A stretch of DNA of 34,838 bases, from the NCBI GenBank assembly GCA_029060285.1, contig JAIDUH010000072.1, forward strand, positions 1 to 34,838. The letters run 5' to 3'. The position numbers and the translations under genes are program-made. Within the stretch, counting starts at the first letter, position 1; every line of letters begins with the position of its first letter. Shown here in pieces: positions 17,887 through 26,582 of the stretch. The notes below the pieces were generated by a model, which saw only the letters and a program-made list of their open reading frames with translations, ran no database searches and had not been told where the DNA came from. Source of the DNA: Muribaculaceae bacterium (GTDB lineage: Bacteria > Bacteroidota > Bacteroidia > Bacteroidales > Muribaculaceae).

Positions 17887-20196
17887 TCATTCATGTCTTG
17901 GACCTCTGGGTCCGCGGTCATTTCCCCCTTCGCGACGTGGACCTCTCGGTCCGCGGTCATTGTTGTCGCGTCTCGGACGGTCACCATCGCGACGTGGGCG
18001 ATCGCCACGTTCGCCTCTCGGACGAGCTTCTCTCTCTACGTAGCCCTCCGGTTTTTCTGTAAGCGCACGCATGGAGAGACGGTATTTGCCGGTCTTCTTG
18101 TCAATTTCGATGAGCTTGACCTTGATAGTGTCGCCTTCCTTCAAGCCGGAAGCCTCCATGTTTTCAAGACGGTCCCAAGAAATCTCACTGATGTGCAGAA
18201 GTCCGTCACGTCCCGGCATGAACTCTACGAATGCCCCGAAATCAAGGATCGAACGAACTTTACCTTCGTAGGTCTCACCCTCTTCAGGCATAGCCACGAT
18301 TGCTTTGATCTTTGCAAGGGCTGCGTCGATGCTGGCTTTGTCTTTGGAAGCGATCTCCACCTTGCCGATGCCGAGCTTTTCATCTTCATCGATGGAGATT
18401 GTGGCGCCGGTCTCTTCCTGGATGCCTTGGATTATCTTGCCTTGCGGGCCGATCACTGCGCCTATCATATCCTTCGGGATTTCGATGGTCACGAGGCGTG
18501 GCACGTGAGGCTTGTAGTCTTCGCGTGGCTCTGGAATTGCCTCTGCGATCTTTCCGAGGATATGGAGACGACCCTGGCGGGCCTGGTCGAGAGCTTTGGC
18601 AAGGATCTCATAGCTGAGTCCGTCACACTTGATGTCCATCTGTGTGGCTGTGATGCCGTTTTCAGTGCCGGTCACCTTGAAGTCCATGTCGCCGAGGTGG
18701 TCTTCATCGCCGAGGATATCAGATAATACGGCATATTTTGTGGCTCCTGGATCAGATATAAGTCCCATTGCGACTCCGGCCACCGGACGCTTCATCTTGA
18801 CGCCGGCGTCAAGAAGGGCAAGGGTGCCGCCGCAGACGGTTGCCATAGATGAACTGCCGTTTGACTCAAGTATGTCGCTCACGATGCGGCAAGTGTAGGG
18901 GAATCCGTCCGGGAACATTCGCTTGAGCGCTCTGTGGGCAAGATTGCCATGGCCGATCTCGCGTCGTCCTACTCCACGCTGTGCGCGTGCCTCGCCTGTT
19001 GAGAAGGGAGGGAAGTTGTAGTGAAGGAGGAAACGCTCCTTGCTCTGGTTGAGCACGTCGTCTACTATCTTTTCGTCGAGAGTCGTTCCGAGGGTAGCTG
19101 TCACGAGGGCCTGCGTCTCGCCACGTGTGAATATCGCCGATCCGTGAGGTCCCGGGATATAGTCGGTTTCAATCCAGATAGGACGTATTTCAGTGGTCTT
19201 GCGGCCGTCAAGGCGTATACCCTCGTCGAGCACGCAACGGCGCATGGCCTCTTTCTCGACGTCGTGGTAGTAGCGCTTCACCATTGCGATGCGCTGCTCT
19301 TCGGTGTAGTTGGCAAGTTGCTCCTCGGTCATTTCCGGAAGCGACTCAATATATTCGTCGCGGATAGCCTTGAATGATTCGTTGCGCCACTGCTTGTCGG
19401 CGCTTCCTGTCTTGGCTATGGCGTATGCTTTGTCGTAGCATTTCTCATGGACGTCAGCGCGGAGAGCGTCGTCATTCACTTCGTGGCAGTATTCGCGTTT
19501 TGTCTCTTTGCCTGCTTCTTTCATGAGTTCCATCTGGGCAAGACAATGCTTCTTGATCTCCTCATGAGCCACTTTTAGGGCTTCGAGCAGTTCTGCCTCG
19601 CTGACTTCGTTCATCTCGCCTTCCACCATCATGATGTTGTCGTAGGTCGCACCTACCATCAATTCGATGTCGGCTTCCTCTATCTGGGAGAATGTCGGGT
19701 TGATCACCCATTCCCCTTTTACTCGTGCCACACGGACTTCAGAGATCGGGCCGTTGAAAGGTATGTCACTGCAGGCGAGGGCTGCTGAAGCTGCGATGCC
19801 GGCGAGTGCGTCCGGAGCATCATTCTCGTCAGCTGAGAAAAGAGTCACATTTACAAAAGTTTCAGCATGGTAGTTGTCAGGGAAGAGAGGGCGGAGCACG
19901 CGGTCTACGAGACGCGACGTGAGGATTTCATAGTCGCTGGCGCGTCCTTCGCGTTTCAGAAAACCGCCGGGATAGCGACCGATGGATGAGTATTTTTCCT
20001 TGTACTCTACTGTGAGGGGCATAAAGTCAACTCCCTCGTTAGCTTCCTGCGCGGAGCAGACGGTAGCGAGAAGCATGGTGTTGCCCATGCGCACTTCCAC
20101 CGCACCATCTGCCTGTTTGGCGAGTTTGCCGGTTTCTATCGTAATAGTGCGGCCGTCGCCCAGCTCAATGGTTTTCTTGATTGGCTGTGGTTTCAT
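17887..20196 (-). CDS. pnp: Polyribonucleotide nucleotidyltransferase with Arg/Gly/Asp-rich C-terminal tail
   Basis: RNase PH repeats, KH ([23 protein letters not shown]) and S1 domain ([30 protein letters not shown]); start ATG 20196. Confidence 0.97.
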   Translation of the reverse strand: MKPQPIKKTIELGDGRTITIETGKLAKQADGAVEVRMGNTMLLATVCSAQEANEGVDFMPLTVEYKEKYSSIGRYPGGFLKREGRASDYEILTSRLVDRVLRPLFPDNYHAETFVNVTLFSADENDAPDALAGIAASAALACSDIPFNGPISEVRVARVKGEWVINPTFSQIEEADIELMVGATYDNIMMVEGEMNEVSEAELLEALKVAHEEIKKHCLAQMELMKEAGKETKREYCHEVNDDALRADVHEKCYDKAYAIAKTGSADKQWRNESFKAIRDEYIESLPEMTEEQLANYTEEQRIAMVKRYYHDVEKEAMRRCVLDEGIRLDGRKTTEIRPIWIETDYIPGPHGSAIFTRGETQALVTATLGTTLDEKIVDDVLNQSKERFLLHYNFPPFSTGEARAQRGVGRREIGHGNLAHRALKRMFPDGFPYTCRIVSDILESNGSSSMATVCGGTLALLDAGVKMKRPVAGVAMGLISDPGATKYAVLSDILGDEDHLGDMDFKVTGTENGITATQMDIKCDGLSYEILAKALDQARQGRLHILGKIAEAIPEPREDYKPHVPRLVTIEIPKDMIGAVIGPQGKIIQGIQEETGATISIDEDEKLGIGKVEIASKDKASIDAALAKIKAIVAMPEEGETYEGKVRSILDFGAFVEFMPGRDGLLHISEISWDRLENMEASGLKEGDTIKVKLIEIDKKTGKYRLSMRALTEKPEGYVEREARPRGERGDRPRRDGDRPRRDNNDRGPRGPRREGGNDRGPRGPRHE

Positions 20197-20243
20197 TCTA
20201 ATAAAGTTCTTTCTTGTTTTTCGTTTACTTTGTCGCTTGTTGG

Positions 20244-20290
20244 CAAGAAAGGCATTAAGCCGCAAAGTTGCTGCTCAATGCCCTTTCTGC
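20244..20290 (-). promoter_or_regulatory. Stem-loop in the predicted pnp 5' leader
   Basis: GCAGAAAGGGCATT ... AATGCCTTTCTTGC (minus strand), near-perfect stem around a ~20-nt loop, downstream of -7 box TATCTTTG. Confidence 0.55.
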
Positions 20291-20300
20291 GTTCAGTCTG

Positions 20301-20308
20301 CAAAGATA
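20301..20308 (-). promoter_or_regulatory. -7 box TATCTTTG of pnp
   Basis: caaagata on the + strand = TATCTTTG on the minus strand, ~105 nt upstream of the pnp ATG. Confidence 0.45.
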
Positions 20309-20505
20309 GTAAAAATTATCGGATTTTCCTAATATGGGCCTATATCTTTATGGCTTTTTCTTAAATTTATGCACTTTATATGTTTTTTTTTAATATTATT
20401 TTTGATGTTTGCGGTTTATTCGCTAATTTTACAAATGGTTTTCTCAAAAATCAATCATCGGCTTTCCGTGTTGATTGGTTTTTTAATCAATGATTTTCAA
20501 TCGGA

Positions 20506-20916
20506 ATGACAAATAAAAATGAATATCCTCCTCATCTGATCAATCTTTCTCGTCATCTCGACCATAGGGGCAATCTTTCTGTGGTGGAGCAGCGTAAGGA
20601 CATACCCTTCGATATTGCCCGTGTGTATTGGATCTACGATGTTCCCGGCGGTGAATGCAGGGAAGGGCATGCCTACCATGAATCTCAAGAATTCATCATA
20701 GCCTTGTCCGGAAGTTTTGATGTGCTCGTCGATGATCTGAAGTCTCGACGCATCTTTTCTTTAAATCGATCATATTATGGACTGTATATTCCTTCCGGAT
20801 GTTGGAGAGAACTTTCCAACTTCTCCACTAATTCCGTAGCCCTGATTTTATCCTCTACTCCATACGATAAGGCAGATTATATATTTGATTATTCTCAATT
20901 ATTATCATCAAAATGA
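20506..20916 (+). CDS. FdtA/QdtA-like sugar 3,4-ketoisomerase (cupin), copy 1
   Basis: LDHRGNLSVVEQRKDIPFDIARVYWIYDVPGGECREGHAYHESQEFIIALSGSFDV. Confidence 0.85.
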   Translation: MTNKNEYPPHLINLSRHLDHRGNLSVVEQRKDIPFDIARVYWIYDVPGGECREGHAYHESQEFIIALSGSFDVLVDDLKSRRIFSLNRSYYGLYIPSGCWRELSNFSTNSVALILSSTPYDKADYIFDYSQLLSSK

Positions 20917-21329
20917 ATCGTTCTTCAGTATATGATTGCTCGGTGATAGAGCTTGACTGTCATTCAAGCGACAGGAGAGGCAATATGTCGGTGGTGGAAA
21001 ATGGCAAGTCTATTCCGTTTGATGTCCGGAGGGTATATTATCTTTATGATGTGCCCGGTGGAGTGGAACGTGGTGGCCATGCCCATAGGTCACTCTATCA
21101 GCTTATAATTGCCGTCAGCGGAAGTTTTTCTGTCACTCTTGATGATGGAAAGCTGAAGAGGACTGTCTTTCTGAATCGCCCTAACAGGGGGCTTCTTGTG
21201 GTGCCTGGCTTATGGAGAACGATTGAGGATTTTTCTTCAGGGGCTGTCTGCATGGTGCTTGCATCCTCTGAATATGACGAAGAAGATTATATCCGTGATT
21301 ATGGTTCCTTTTTAAATCTTAAGAACTGA
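20913..21329 (+). CDS. FdtA/QdtA-like sugar 3,4-ketoisomerase (cupin), copy 2
   Basis: SDRRGNMSVVENGKSIPFDVRRVYYLYDVPGGVERGGHAHRSLYQLIIAVSGSFSV; ATGA overlap with copy 1. Confidence 0.88.
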   Translation: MNRSSVYDCSVIELDCHSSDRRGNMSVVENGKSIPFDVRRVYYLYDVPGGVERGGHAHRSLYQLIIAVSGSFSVTLDDGKLKRTVFLNRPNRGLLVVPGLWRTIEDFSSGAVCMVLASSEYDEEDYIRDYGSFLNLKN

Positions 21330-22271
21330 ATGGCTGATCTGCAATTGATTCGTTATGCTGAAGACTGGAAAGATAAATGGGATGCCTTTGTCGACAGCTC
21401 AAAAAACGGCACTTTCCTCTTCAAAAGAGACTATATGGACTATCATTCCGACCGGTTTTGTGACCATTCCCTTATTTTCTTGTCTAAAAATTCAATTCTT
21501 GCCGTTCTGCCTGCCACTGAAGCCGGACACGTGTTTTCATCCCATGCCGGATTGACTTATGGCGGACTTGTCATGGCTAAGGGCATCACAGCTGTCGAAG
21601 TACTTGAAATTTTTAAAATGATTGTCAGTTATTTGAGTGATAATTGTTTTTCGACATTTGTTTATAAACCAATTCCTCATATTTATCATCTGATCCCTGC
21701 AGAAGAAGACCTTTATGCTCTTTTCAGATATAATGCCTCTTTGTCTGCCAGGGGATTGTCTTCTTCCATTCTTCAGGAAGATCGTCTTAAATTCAGGAAC
21801 ATTCGCAAATATGGCATAAGAAAGGCGCTAAAAAATGGTGTATATGTAGAGCAAAGCTCCGATTTCTCGGCTTTCTGGAAGATATTGTCTGCCAATTTGT
21901 CTGTGCGTCATGGATTGTCGCCTGTCCATACTGTCGAAGAAATTGAACTTCTCGCTTCCCGATTTCCCGATGAGATTAAACTTTTTGTTGCGAAAGTTGA
22001 TCAGGAAGTCATCGGTGGGGTAGTGGTATATGATACCAGGACTGTAGCCCATTCCCAATATATAGCAGCATCTCCCGAAGGTCGCGATCTGGGTGCTCTC
22101 GATCTTATTTTCGATCATCTGATCCATAATGTCTTTTCTGGTTCAAGATATTTTGATTTTGGGATTTCTACAGAGCATGACGGGCAGTTCCTTAATGAGT
22201 CTCTGGCCTACCAGAAAGAGGGTTTTGGAGGACGTGCCGTTTGCTACGACAGATACGAAATAAATCTTTAA
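21330..22271 (+). CDS. GNAT/FemAB-like acyltransferase
   Basis: KFRNIRKYGIRKALKNGVYVEQSSDF..FWKILSANLSVRHGLSPVHTVEEIELL, EVIGGVVVYDT, FDFGISTEHDGQFLNESLAYQKEGFGG. Confidence 0.8.
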   Translation: MADLQLIRYAEDWKDKWDAFVDSSKNGTFLFKRDYMDYHSDRFCDHSLIFLSKNSILAVLPATEAGHVFSSHAGLTYGGLVMAKGITAVEVLEIFKMIVSYLSDNCFSTFVYKPIPHIYHLIPAEEDLYALFRYNASLSARGLSSSILQEDRLKFRNIRKYGIRKALKNGVYVEQSSDFSAFWKILSANLSVRHGLSPVHTVEEIELLASRFPDEIKLFVAKVDQEVIGGVVVYDTRTVAHSQYIAASPEGRDLGALDLIFDHLIHNVFSGSRYFDFGISTEHDGQFLNESLAYQKEGFGGRAVCYDRYEINL

Positions 22272-22277
22272 ATCTTT

Positions 22278-23714
22278 ATGCTTTTCAACTCGTTTGCATA
22301 CCTGATATTTCTTCCTGTTGTCTTCCTCTTGTATTGGAATATATGTAGATCAGGAAGAAGCAAGAATATTTTGCTGATTGCCGCAAGCTATGTGTTCTAT
22401 GGGTGGTGGAATGTCCGTCTCCTTTGGCTGATTTTCCTGGTGTCTTTAGTTGCATACGTTGGAGGTTTGGTGGTGGCTTCAAAAAAGGTTTCGACAGTTG
22501 GAAGACGTGTGATGCTTGCCTTCGTCATCATATCGAATATAGCGACACTCGTCGCCTTTAAATATTATGGCTTTTTTGCATCGAGTTTTGTCAGGGTGCT
22601 TAGTGTCTTTGGGTTCACACCCGATATCCCGACCCTTGATCTTATTCTCCCGGTCGGCATTTCGTTCTATTCTTTCCAAGCGATAAGCTATGTCATTGAC
22701 GTATATCGTGGCAAGTCGCCGGCTACTACCGATATCTGGGCTTTTTTAGTCTACATAGCCTTTTTCCCCCAGTTGGTGGCAGGTCCTATAGAACGTGCTT
22801 CCAACATTTTGCCTCAGTTTTTGCGCGACAGACGTCCTTTTTCATATAAGAGGGGAGTCGGTGGGATGCAATTGATATTGTGGGGACTATTCAAAAAGAT
22901 GGTGGTGGCAGACAATGCTGCGGAGGCGGTAAATGTAATTTTCCCCCAATGGGAAAGTATCGGGACCATCAACCTTTGGATTGGCGCAATTCTCTTTTCT
23001 TTCCAGATTTATGGCGATTTCTCAGGATATTCAGATATCGCTATCGGATCTTCCCGCTTGTTTGGCATCGATCTGATGAAAAATTTCAATCTTCCATATT
23101 TCTCGAGGGATATTGTGGAGTTTTGGAAAAGATGGCATATATCGCTCACTTCTTGGTTTCGTGATTATCTGTATATCCCTTTAGGTGGAAACAGAAAGGG
23201 TAAATCTAAGGCTATACGAAATACTTTTATAGTCTTTCTCGTGAGCGGACTTTGGCATGGCGCCAATTTTACTTACATTCTTTGGGGTGCCTACCATGCT
23301 CTTTTGCACATCCCCGTCAAATTCTTCAGAAAGAAAGGGAAAAAAGATGATGATAATGCCGGTAGAACTCCATTCTATAAAGATGCTTTTTGGATGGGAA
23401 TCACATTTTTTCTCGTGATGGTAGGTTGGGTCATCTTTCGTGCCGACTCCTCTACACATGCTCTGTCATACATTGCCTATATGTTTAGCCATTACAATCA
23501 TGCCCCCTCTATTGTCGGAAAAATACCTTTGTTATGGTGTGCTGTTTTGGTTGTCATTGAGTGGAATGCCCGCTTTAAGGATAACCCTCTTGCCTTTTCT
23601 GATAAGGGTATATGGAAGGTCTCCTTCGTCAGATGGGCATGCTATGTGGCTATCTTTCTGATTTGTCTGTTTTTCGCCGGTTCTCCTCAGGAGTTCATTT
23701 ACTTCAGATTCTGA
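22278..23714 (+). CDS. MBOAT family O-acyltransferase (AlgI-like)
   Basis: PVGISFYSFQAISYVIDVYRG, FFPQLVAGPIERA, YFSRDIVEFWKRWHISLTSWFRDYLYIPLGGNRKG, SGLWHGANFTYILWGAYH. Confidence 0.95.
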   Translation: MLFNSFAYLIFLPVVFLLYWNICRSGRSKNILLIAASYVFYGWWNVRLLWLIFLVSLVAYVGGLVVASKKVSTVGRRVMLAFVIISNIATLVAFKYYGFFASSFVRVLSVFGFTPDIPTLDLILPVGISFYSFQAISYVIDVYRGKSPATTDIWAFLVYIAFFPQLVAGPIERASNILPQFLRDRRPFSYKRGVGGMQLILWGLFKKMVVADNAAEAVNVIFPQWESIGTINLWIGAILFSFQIYGDFSGYSDIAIGSSRLFGIDLMKNFNLPYFSRDIVEFWKRWHISLTSWFRDYLYIPLGGNRKGKSKAIRNTFIVFLVSGLWHGANFTYILWGAYHALLHIPVKFFRKKGKKDDDNAGRTPFYKDAFWMGITFFLVMVGWVIFRADSSTHALSYIAYMFSHYNHAPSIVGKIPLLWCAVLVVIEWNARFKDNPLAFSDKGIWKVSFVRWACYVAIFLICLFFAGSPQEFIYFRF

Positions 23715-23719
23715 TTATT

Positions 23720-24631
23720 ATGAGAAAATTTCTCCGACGTATAGTCATTTTTTCATCAATCATCATAGTGATTCTTGCTCTTGGTGAAGTTATAGTGCGT
23801 TCCTTGCCCACTTCCTATTCATACAAAAATAATTGGATAGTGGAGAACGGTAGTAAGGTGCGTACGCTTGTGTTGGGCTCATCTCATACTTATTATGGTT
23901 TGCGTCCGGAGCTGTTGGGCGACAGCACTTTCAACCTTGCCAATATCTCGCAGACTCCTGAATATGATTTGGCTCTCCTTAGTCATTATTTGCCCTCGAT
24001 GCCAAATGTCAAACGCGTGATCATCCCTATATCATATTTCACGTATCGCGATCCTATGCTCGAAAAGGGGGATGAGTGGATGCTGGCTGTCAGGTATAAG
24101 ATTCACATGGGTCTACCTATGCATTCCGACATTTCCATTTATAATCTTGAGATTTCGGATTTCGATGCGTACAAGGGTAAATTGAAAAATATGATTGTAA
24201 AAGGTAGGGGGAACATATGCGATTCTCTCGGTTTTGGACTTGGTTTCGATCTCGCTTCCCGTGATCCGCGGTGGAAAGATATCGGACGCCAAAGGGCGGA
24301 AAAACATACCCTGTCTACTCCCGGACGATATGACGAAGTGAGGGAAACTCAGGATAGCCTTATGATGTTGGCACGCCGTCATGGCCTGGAAATAATTTTT
24401 ATCACAACGCCTGCGTCTGAGGCTTACATTGAGGCTCTTGACAGAATGCAGTTGGCTGAAATGAAAAAGGGGATTGAAGAATTAGTGAGAGATCATGACG
24501 TTGCTTATTATGACTTCATGAGCGACCCCCGTTTTTCGGACTCAGATTTCTATGACCCCGACCATCTTTCTGATGTAGGGGCAGCAAAATTCTCAAAACT
24601 TTTATCCGACACTATTTCGAAAAAGAATTAA
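23720..24631 (+). CDS. SGNH/AlgX-AlgJ-like accessory protein of the MBOAT operon
   Basis: N-terminal TM anchor, VLGSSHTYYGLRPELL, C-terminal DFMSDPRFSDSDFYDPDHLSDVGAAKFSKLL. Confidence 0.75.
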   Translation: MRKFLRRIVIFSSIIIVILALGEVIVRSLPTSYSYKNNWIVENGSKVRTLVLGSSHTYYGLRPELLGDSTFNLANISQTPEYDLALLSHYLPSMPNVKRVIIPISYFTYRDPMLEKGDEWMLAVRYKIHMGLPMHSDISIYNLEISDFDAYKGKLKNMIVKGRGNICDSLGFGLGFDLASRDPRWKDIGRQRAEKHTLSTPGRYDEVRETQDSLMMLARRHGLEIIFITTPASEAYIEALDRMQLAEMKKGIEELVRDHDVAYYDFMSDPRFSDSDFYDPDHLSDVGAAKFSKLLSDTISKKN

Positions 24632-24644
24632 ATAACGATGTTAA

Positions 24645-24684
24645 ATAAAAATGGCAGTCCTCTCGAAGACTGCCATTTTTATTA
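24645..24684. terminator. Bidirectional intrinsic terminator
   Basis: AATAAAAATGGCAGTC (24645-24660) / GACTGCCATTTTTATT (24669-24684), 8-nt loop, U-tract, between convergent units. Confidence 0.9.
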
Positions 24685-24754
24685 TTAAGTATTTACTCAA
24701 ATTATAAGCATAATATCATAAGCGAATCATTATTCGAATTTTCAGCGACAAACA

Positions 24755-24778
24755 ATTATGCATTATGCATTATGCATT
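24755..24778. repeat. Heptameric tandem repeat ATTATGC (~3.4 copies)
   Basis: attatgc attatgc attatgc att; same unit family as 13819-13851. Confidence 0.75.
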
Positions 24779-24784
24779 TGTTTA

Positions 24785-26563
24785 TCAGAGTTCCCAGCCC
24801 GGTGTCTGAGTGAGTCCGATACGCTGAATTTCTGAGAATGGGATCGGGAAGAAATAGTTCTTGGGAGCAGTAAAGGTCTGCCTTGAATATTTCTCTGATT
24901 CGCCATATACATACTTCGTGGCATCGCTCTTGTGAATGGTCACGCCATATAGATGGTAGAGCTGCTTGTAGTATGGCAAATTCTTCTCGGAGTCTAATGT
25001 CTGGCCTTCAAAGAGTTTCCAACGGCGGCAATCATAGAAGCGGTGGTCTTCGAAGCAAAGCTCGATGCGGCGTTCGTTTTGAAGTCTTTCGCGAAGTTGA
25101 TCCTGGTTCTTGCCTGCATAGCTTGGCATTCCTACTCTTGCACGAAGCTGATCGATATATTGGATAGCTTCTGAAGTCTGTCCTGCCTCGTTGAGGGCTT
25201 CAGCTGCATTAAGAAGGATCTCTCCGAAGCGGAAGATCGGACATGCTACGCGCTGGTTTCCGATTGTGCCGTCGTAGCGGATGTTATGTACATATTTCTT
25301 ACAGTAATATCCTGTACAAGTGCCACCGTTACCACGTGCATAATCCACACCCTGACCTTCGTCGTCGCTGACGTGGTTCATATCGAGAGGACGCGCTTCA
25401 TCGCCGTCGCCCCATACCATGTCATGATAGAAGATGGTCTGAGCCAAGCGTGGGTCACGGTTTGCATAAGGATTCTGGGGATCATAGCTTGGATCCTGAT
25501 CAATAGGCAGACCGTTCTTTGTCTCGTATGCATCCACGAGGTTCTGGGTAGGATTGCAGTAGCCTGTGTTGGAGATAGCGCCGGAGAAGCCGCATGGAGC
25601 GTTGAAGTAAACGAGGTTGAGAGTTGTCCATACCGAGCGGCTGAGGATATACTCGTTGCTCATCACAGGATTGGAAGTGAAGATGGCATAGTAGTTCTCT
25701 TCAGGATCGTTTGCCGATGTTGTGTGCAGGCGATAGGGATTGCTGATGGTGGCATTCTTTGCAAGGAAGTCAGTGGCCGCCTTTGCAGCAGCGGTCCAAA
25801 GAGATTTGTCGCCCGAGGGGTTATGAAGAGGAGAAGCCTTGTAAAGCAGGGCGCGGGATTTCAGCGCGTATGCGGCTGCTCCATTCACGCGACCCCAGTT
25901 TTCATCTTCGTTCTGGTAGCGGAAGGGAAGGTTGTCTTTATACTTGTCCATCTCGTCTGCCACCCATTGAAGAGCTTCGGCTGCAGGTGTACGGTCAGGA
26001 ATCGTCATGCCCGGCGAAAGGATGATAGGATTGCCGTTCTCATCGTCAGCTACGATTGGAATGTCGCCGAAGTAGCCGATGAGTTCGAAGTGGAGAAGAG
26101 CACGGATCACACGAGCTTCTGCTATCCAGCGGTCATAGAGCCTGTTGTCGTCACCTTTCTTTTCGGCATTGCCGACTACGCTTTCCTTTGCATTGGCGAT
26201 AAACTGGTTGCAGGCGCGGATACCTCTGTAGTCATTTGTCCAATAATGCGATGAAAACCAGTGGTTGGTCGCGTCATAGGCGTCGTCCATGATTGAATGG
26301 TAGCGGGCTACGCCCCAGAAATCGATGGCATTATCTGTCATACAGTCCTGGCTAAGGCGATATTGAGTATCGCTGTAGCCTTGGAATGCATCAGGAAGAT
26401 ATTCGTAAAGCTTTGCAAGCGCACCGCGTGTCATGTCATAGTCGCCGAAGACCATTTCAGACTGCAGTGTGAGGTCTACCTCCTTGTCGAGGTAGGAGTC
26501 GCAGGAAGTGGCGCCAAAAGTGAGCAGTGCGGCTGCGAATATTGCTGATTTATATATTTTCAT
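24785..26563 (-). CDS. RagB/SusD family nutrient uptake outer-membrane lipoprotein
   Basis: LTFGATSCDSYLDKEVDL lipobox, ACNQFI, EARVIRALLHFELIGYFGDIPIV, FRFGEILLNAAEALNEAG, RRIELCFEDHRFYDCRRW. Confidence 0.95.
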   Translation of the reverse strand: MKIYKSAIFAAALLTFGATSCDSYLDKEVDLTLQSEMVFGDYDMTRGALAKLYEYLPDAFQGYSDTQYRLSQDCMTDNAIDFWGVARYHSIMDDAYDATNHWFSSHYWTNDYRGIRACNQFIANAKESVVGNAEKKGDDNRLYDRWIAEARVIRALLHFELIGYFGDIPIVADDENGNPIILSPGMTIPDRTPAAEALQWVADEMDKYKDNLPFRYQNEDENWGRVNGAAAYALKSRALLYKASPLHNPSGDKSLWTAAAKAATDFLAKNATISNPYRLHTTSANDPEENYYAIFTSNPVMSNEYILSRSVWTTLNLVYFNAPCGFSGAISNTGYCNPTQNLVDAYETKNGLPIDQDPSYDPQNPYANRDPRLAQTIFYHDMVWGDGDEARPLDMNHVSDDEGQGVDYARGNGGTCTGYYCKKYVHNIRYDGTIGNQRVACPIFRFGEILLNAAEALNEAGQTSEAIQYIDQLRARVGMPSYAGKNQDQLRERLQNERRIELCFEDHRFYDCRRWKLFEGQTLDSEKNLPYYKQLYHLYGVTIHKSDATKYVYGESEKYSRQTFTAPKNYFFPIPFSEIQRIGLTQTPGWEL

Positions 26564-26582
26564 GATTGTTTCGGTTATGTGG

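Noticed and set aside
17893-18726. 277-aa plus-strand ORF (and 18071-18898, 19021-19377, 19982-20332)
   Set aside because: Antisense shadows of the high-confidence pnp gene
20436-20505. Short inverted repeats (ttgatt...aatcaa) before the cupin operon
   Set aside because: Only 6-bp arms in AT-rich DNA; expected by chance
25286-26254. 322-aa plus-strand ORF
   Set aside because: Lies fully antisense inside a clear susD; low-complexity, Val/Cys/Ile-rich shadow translation without domain logic
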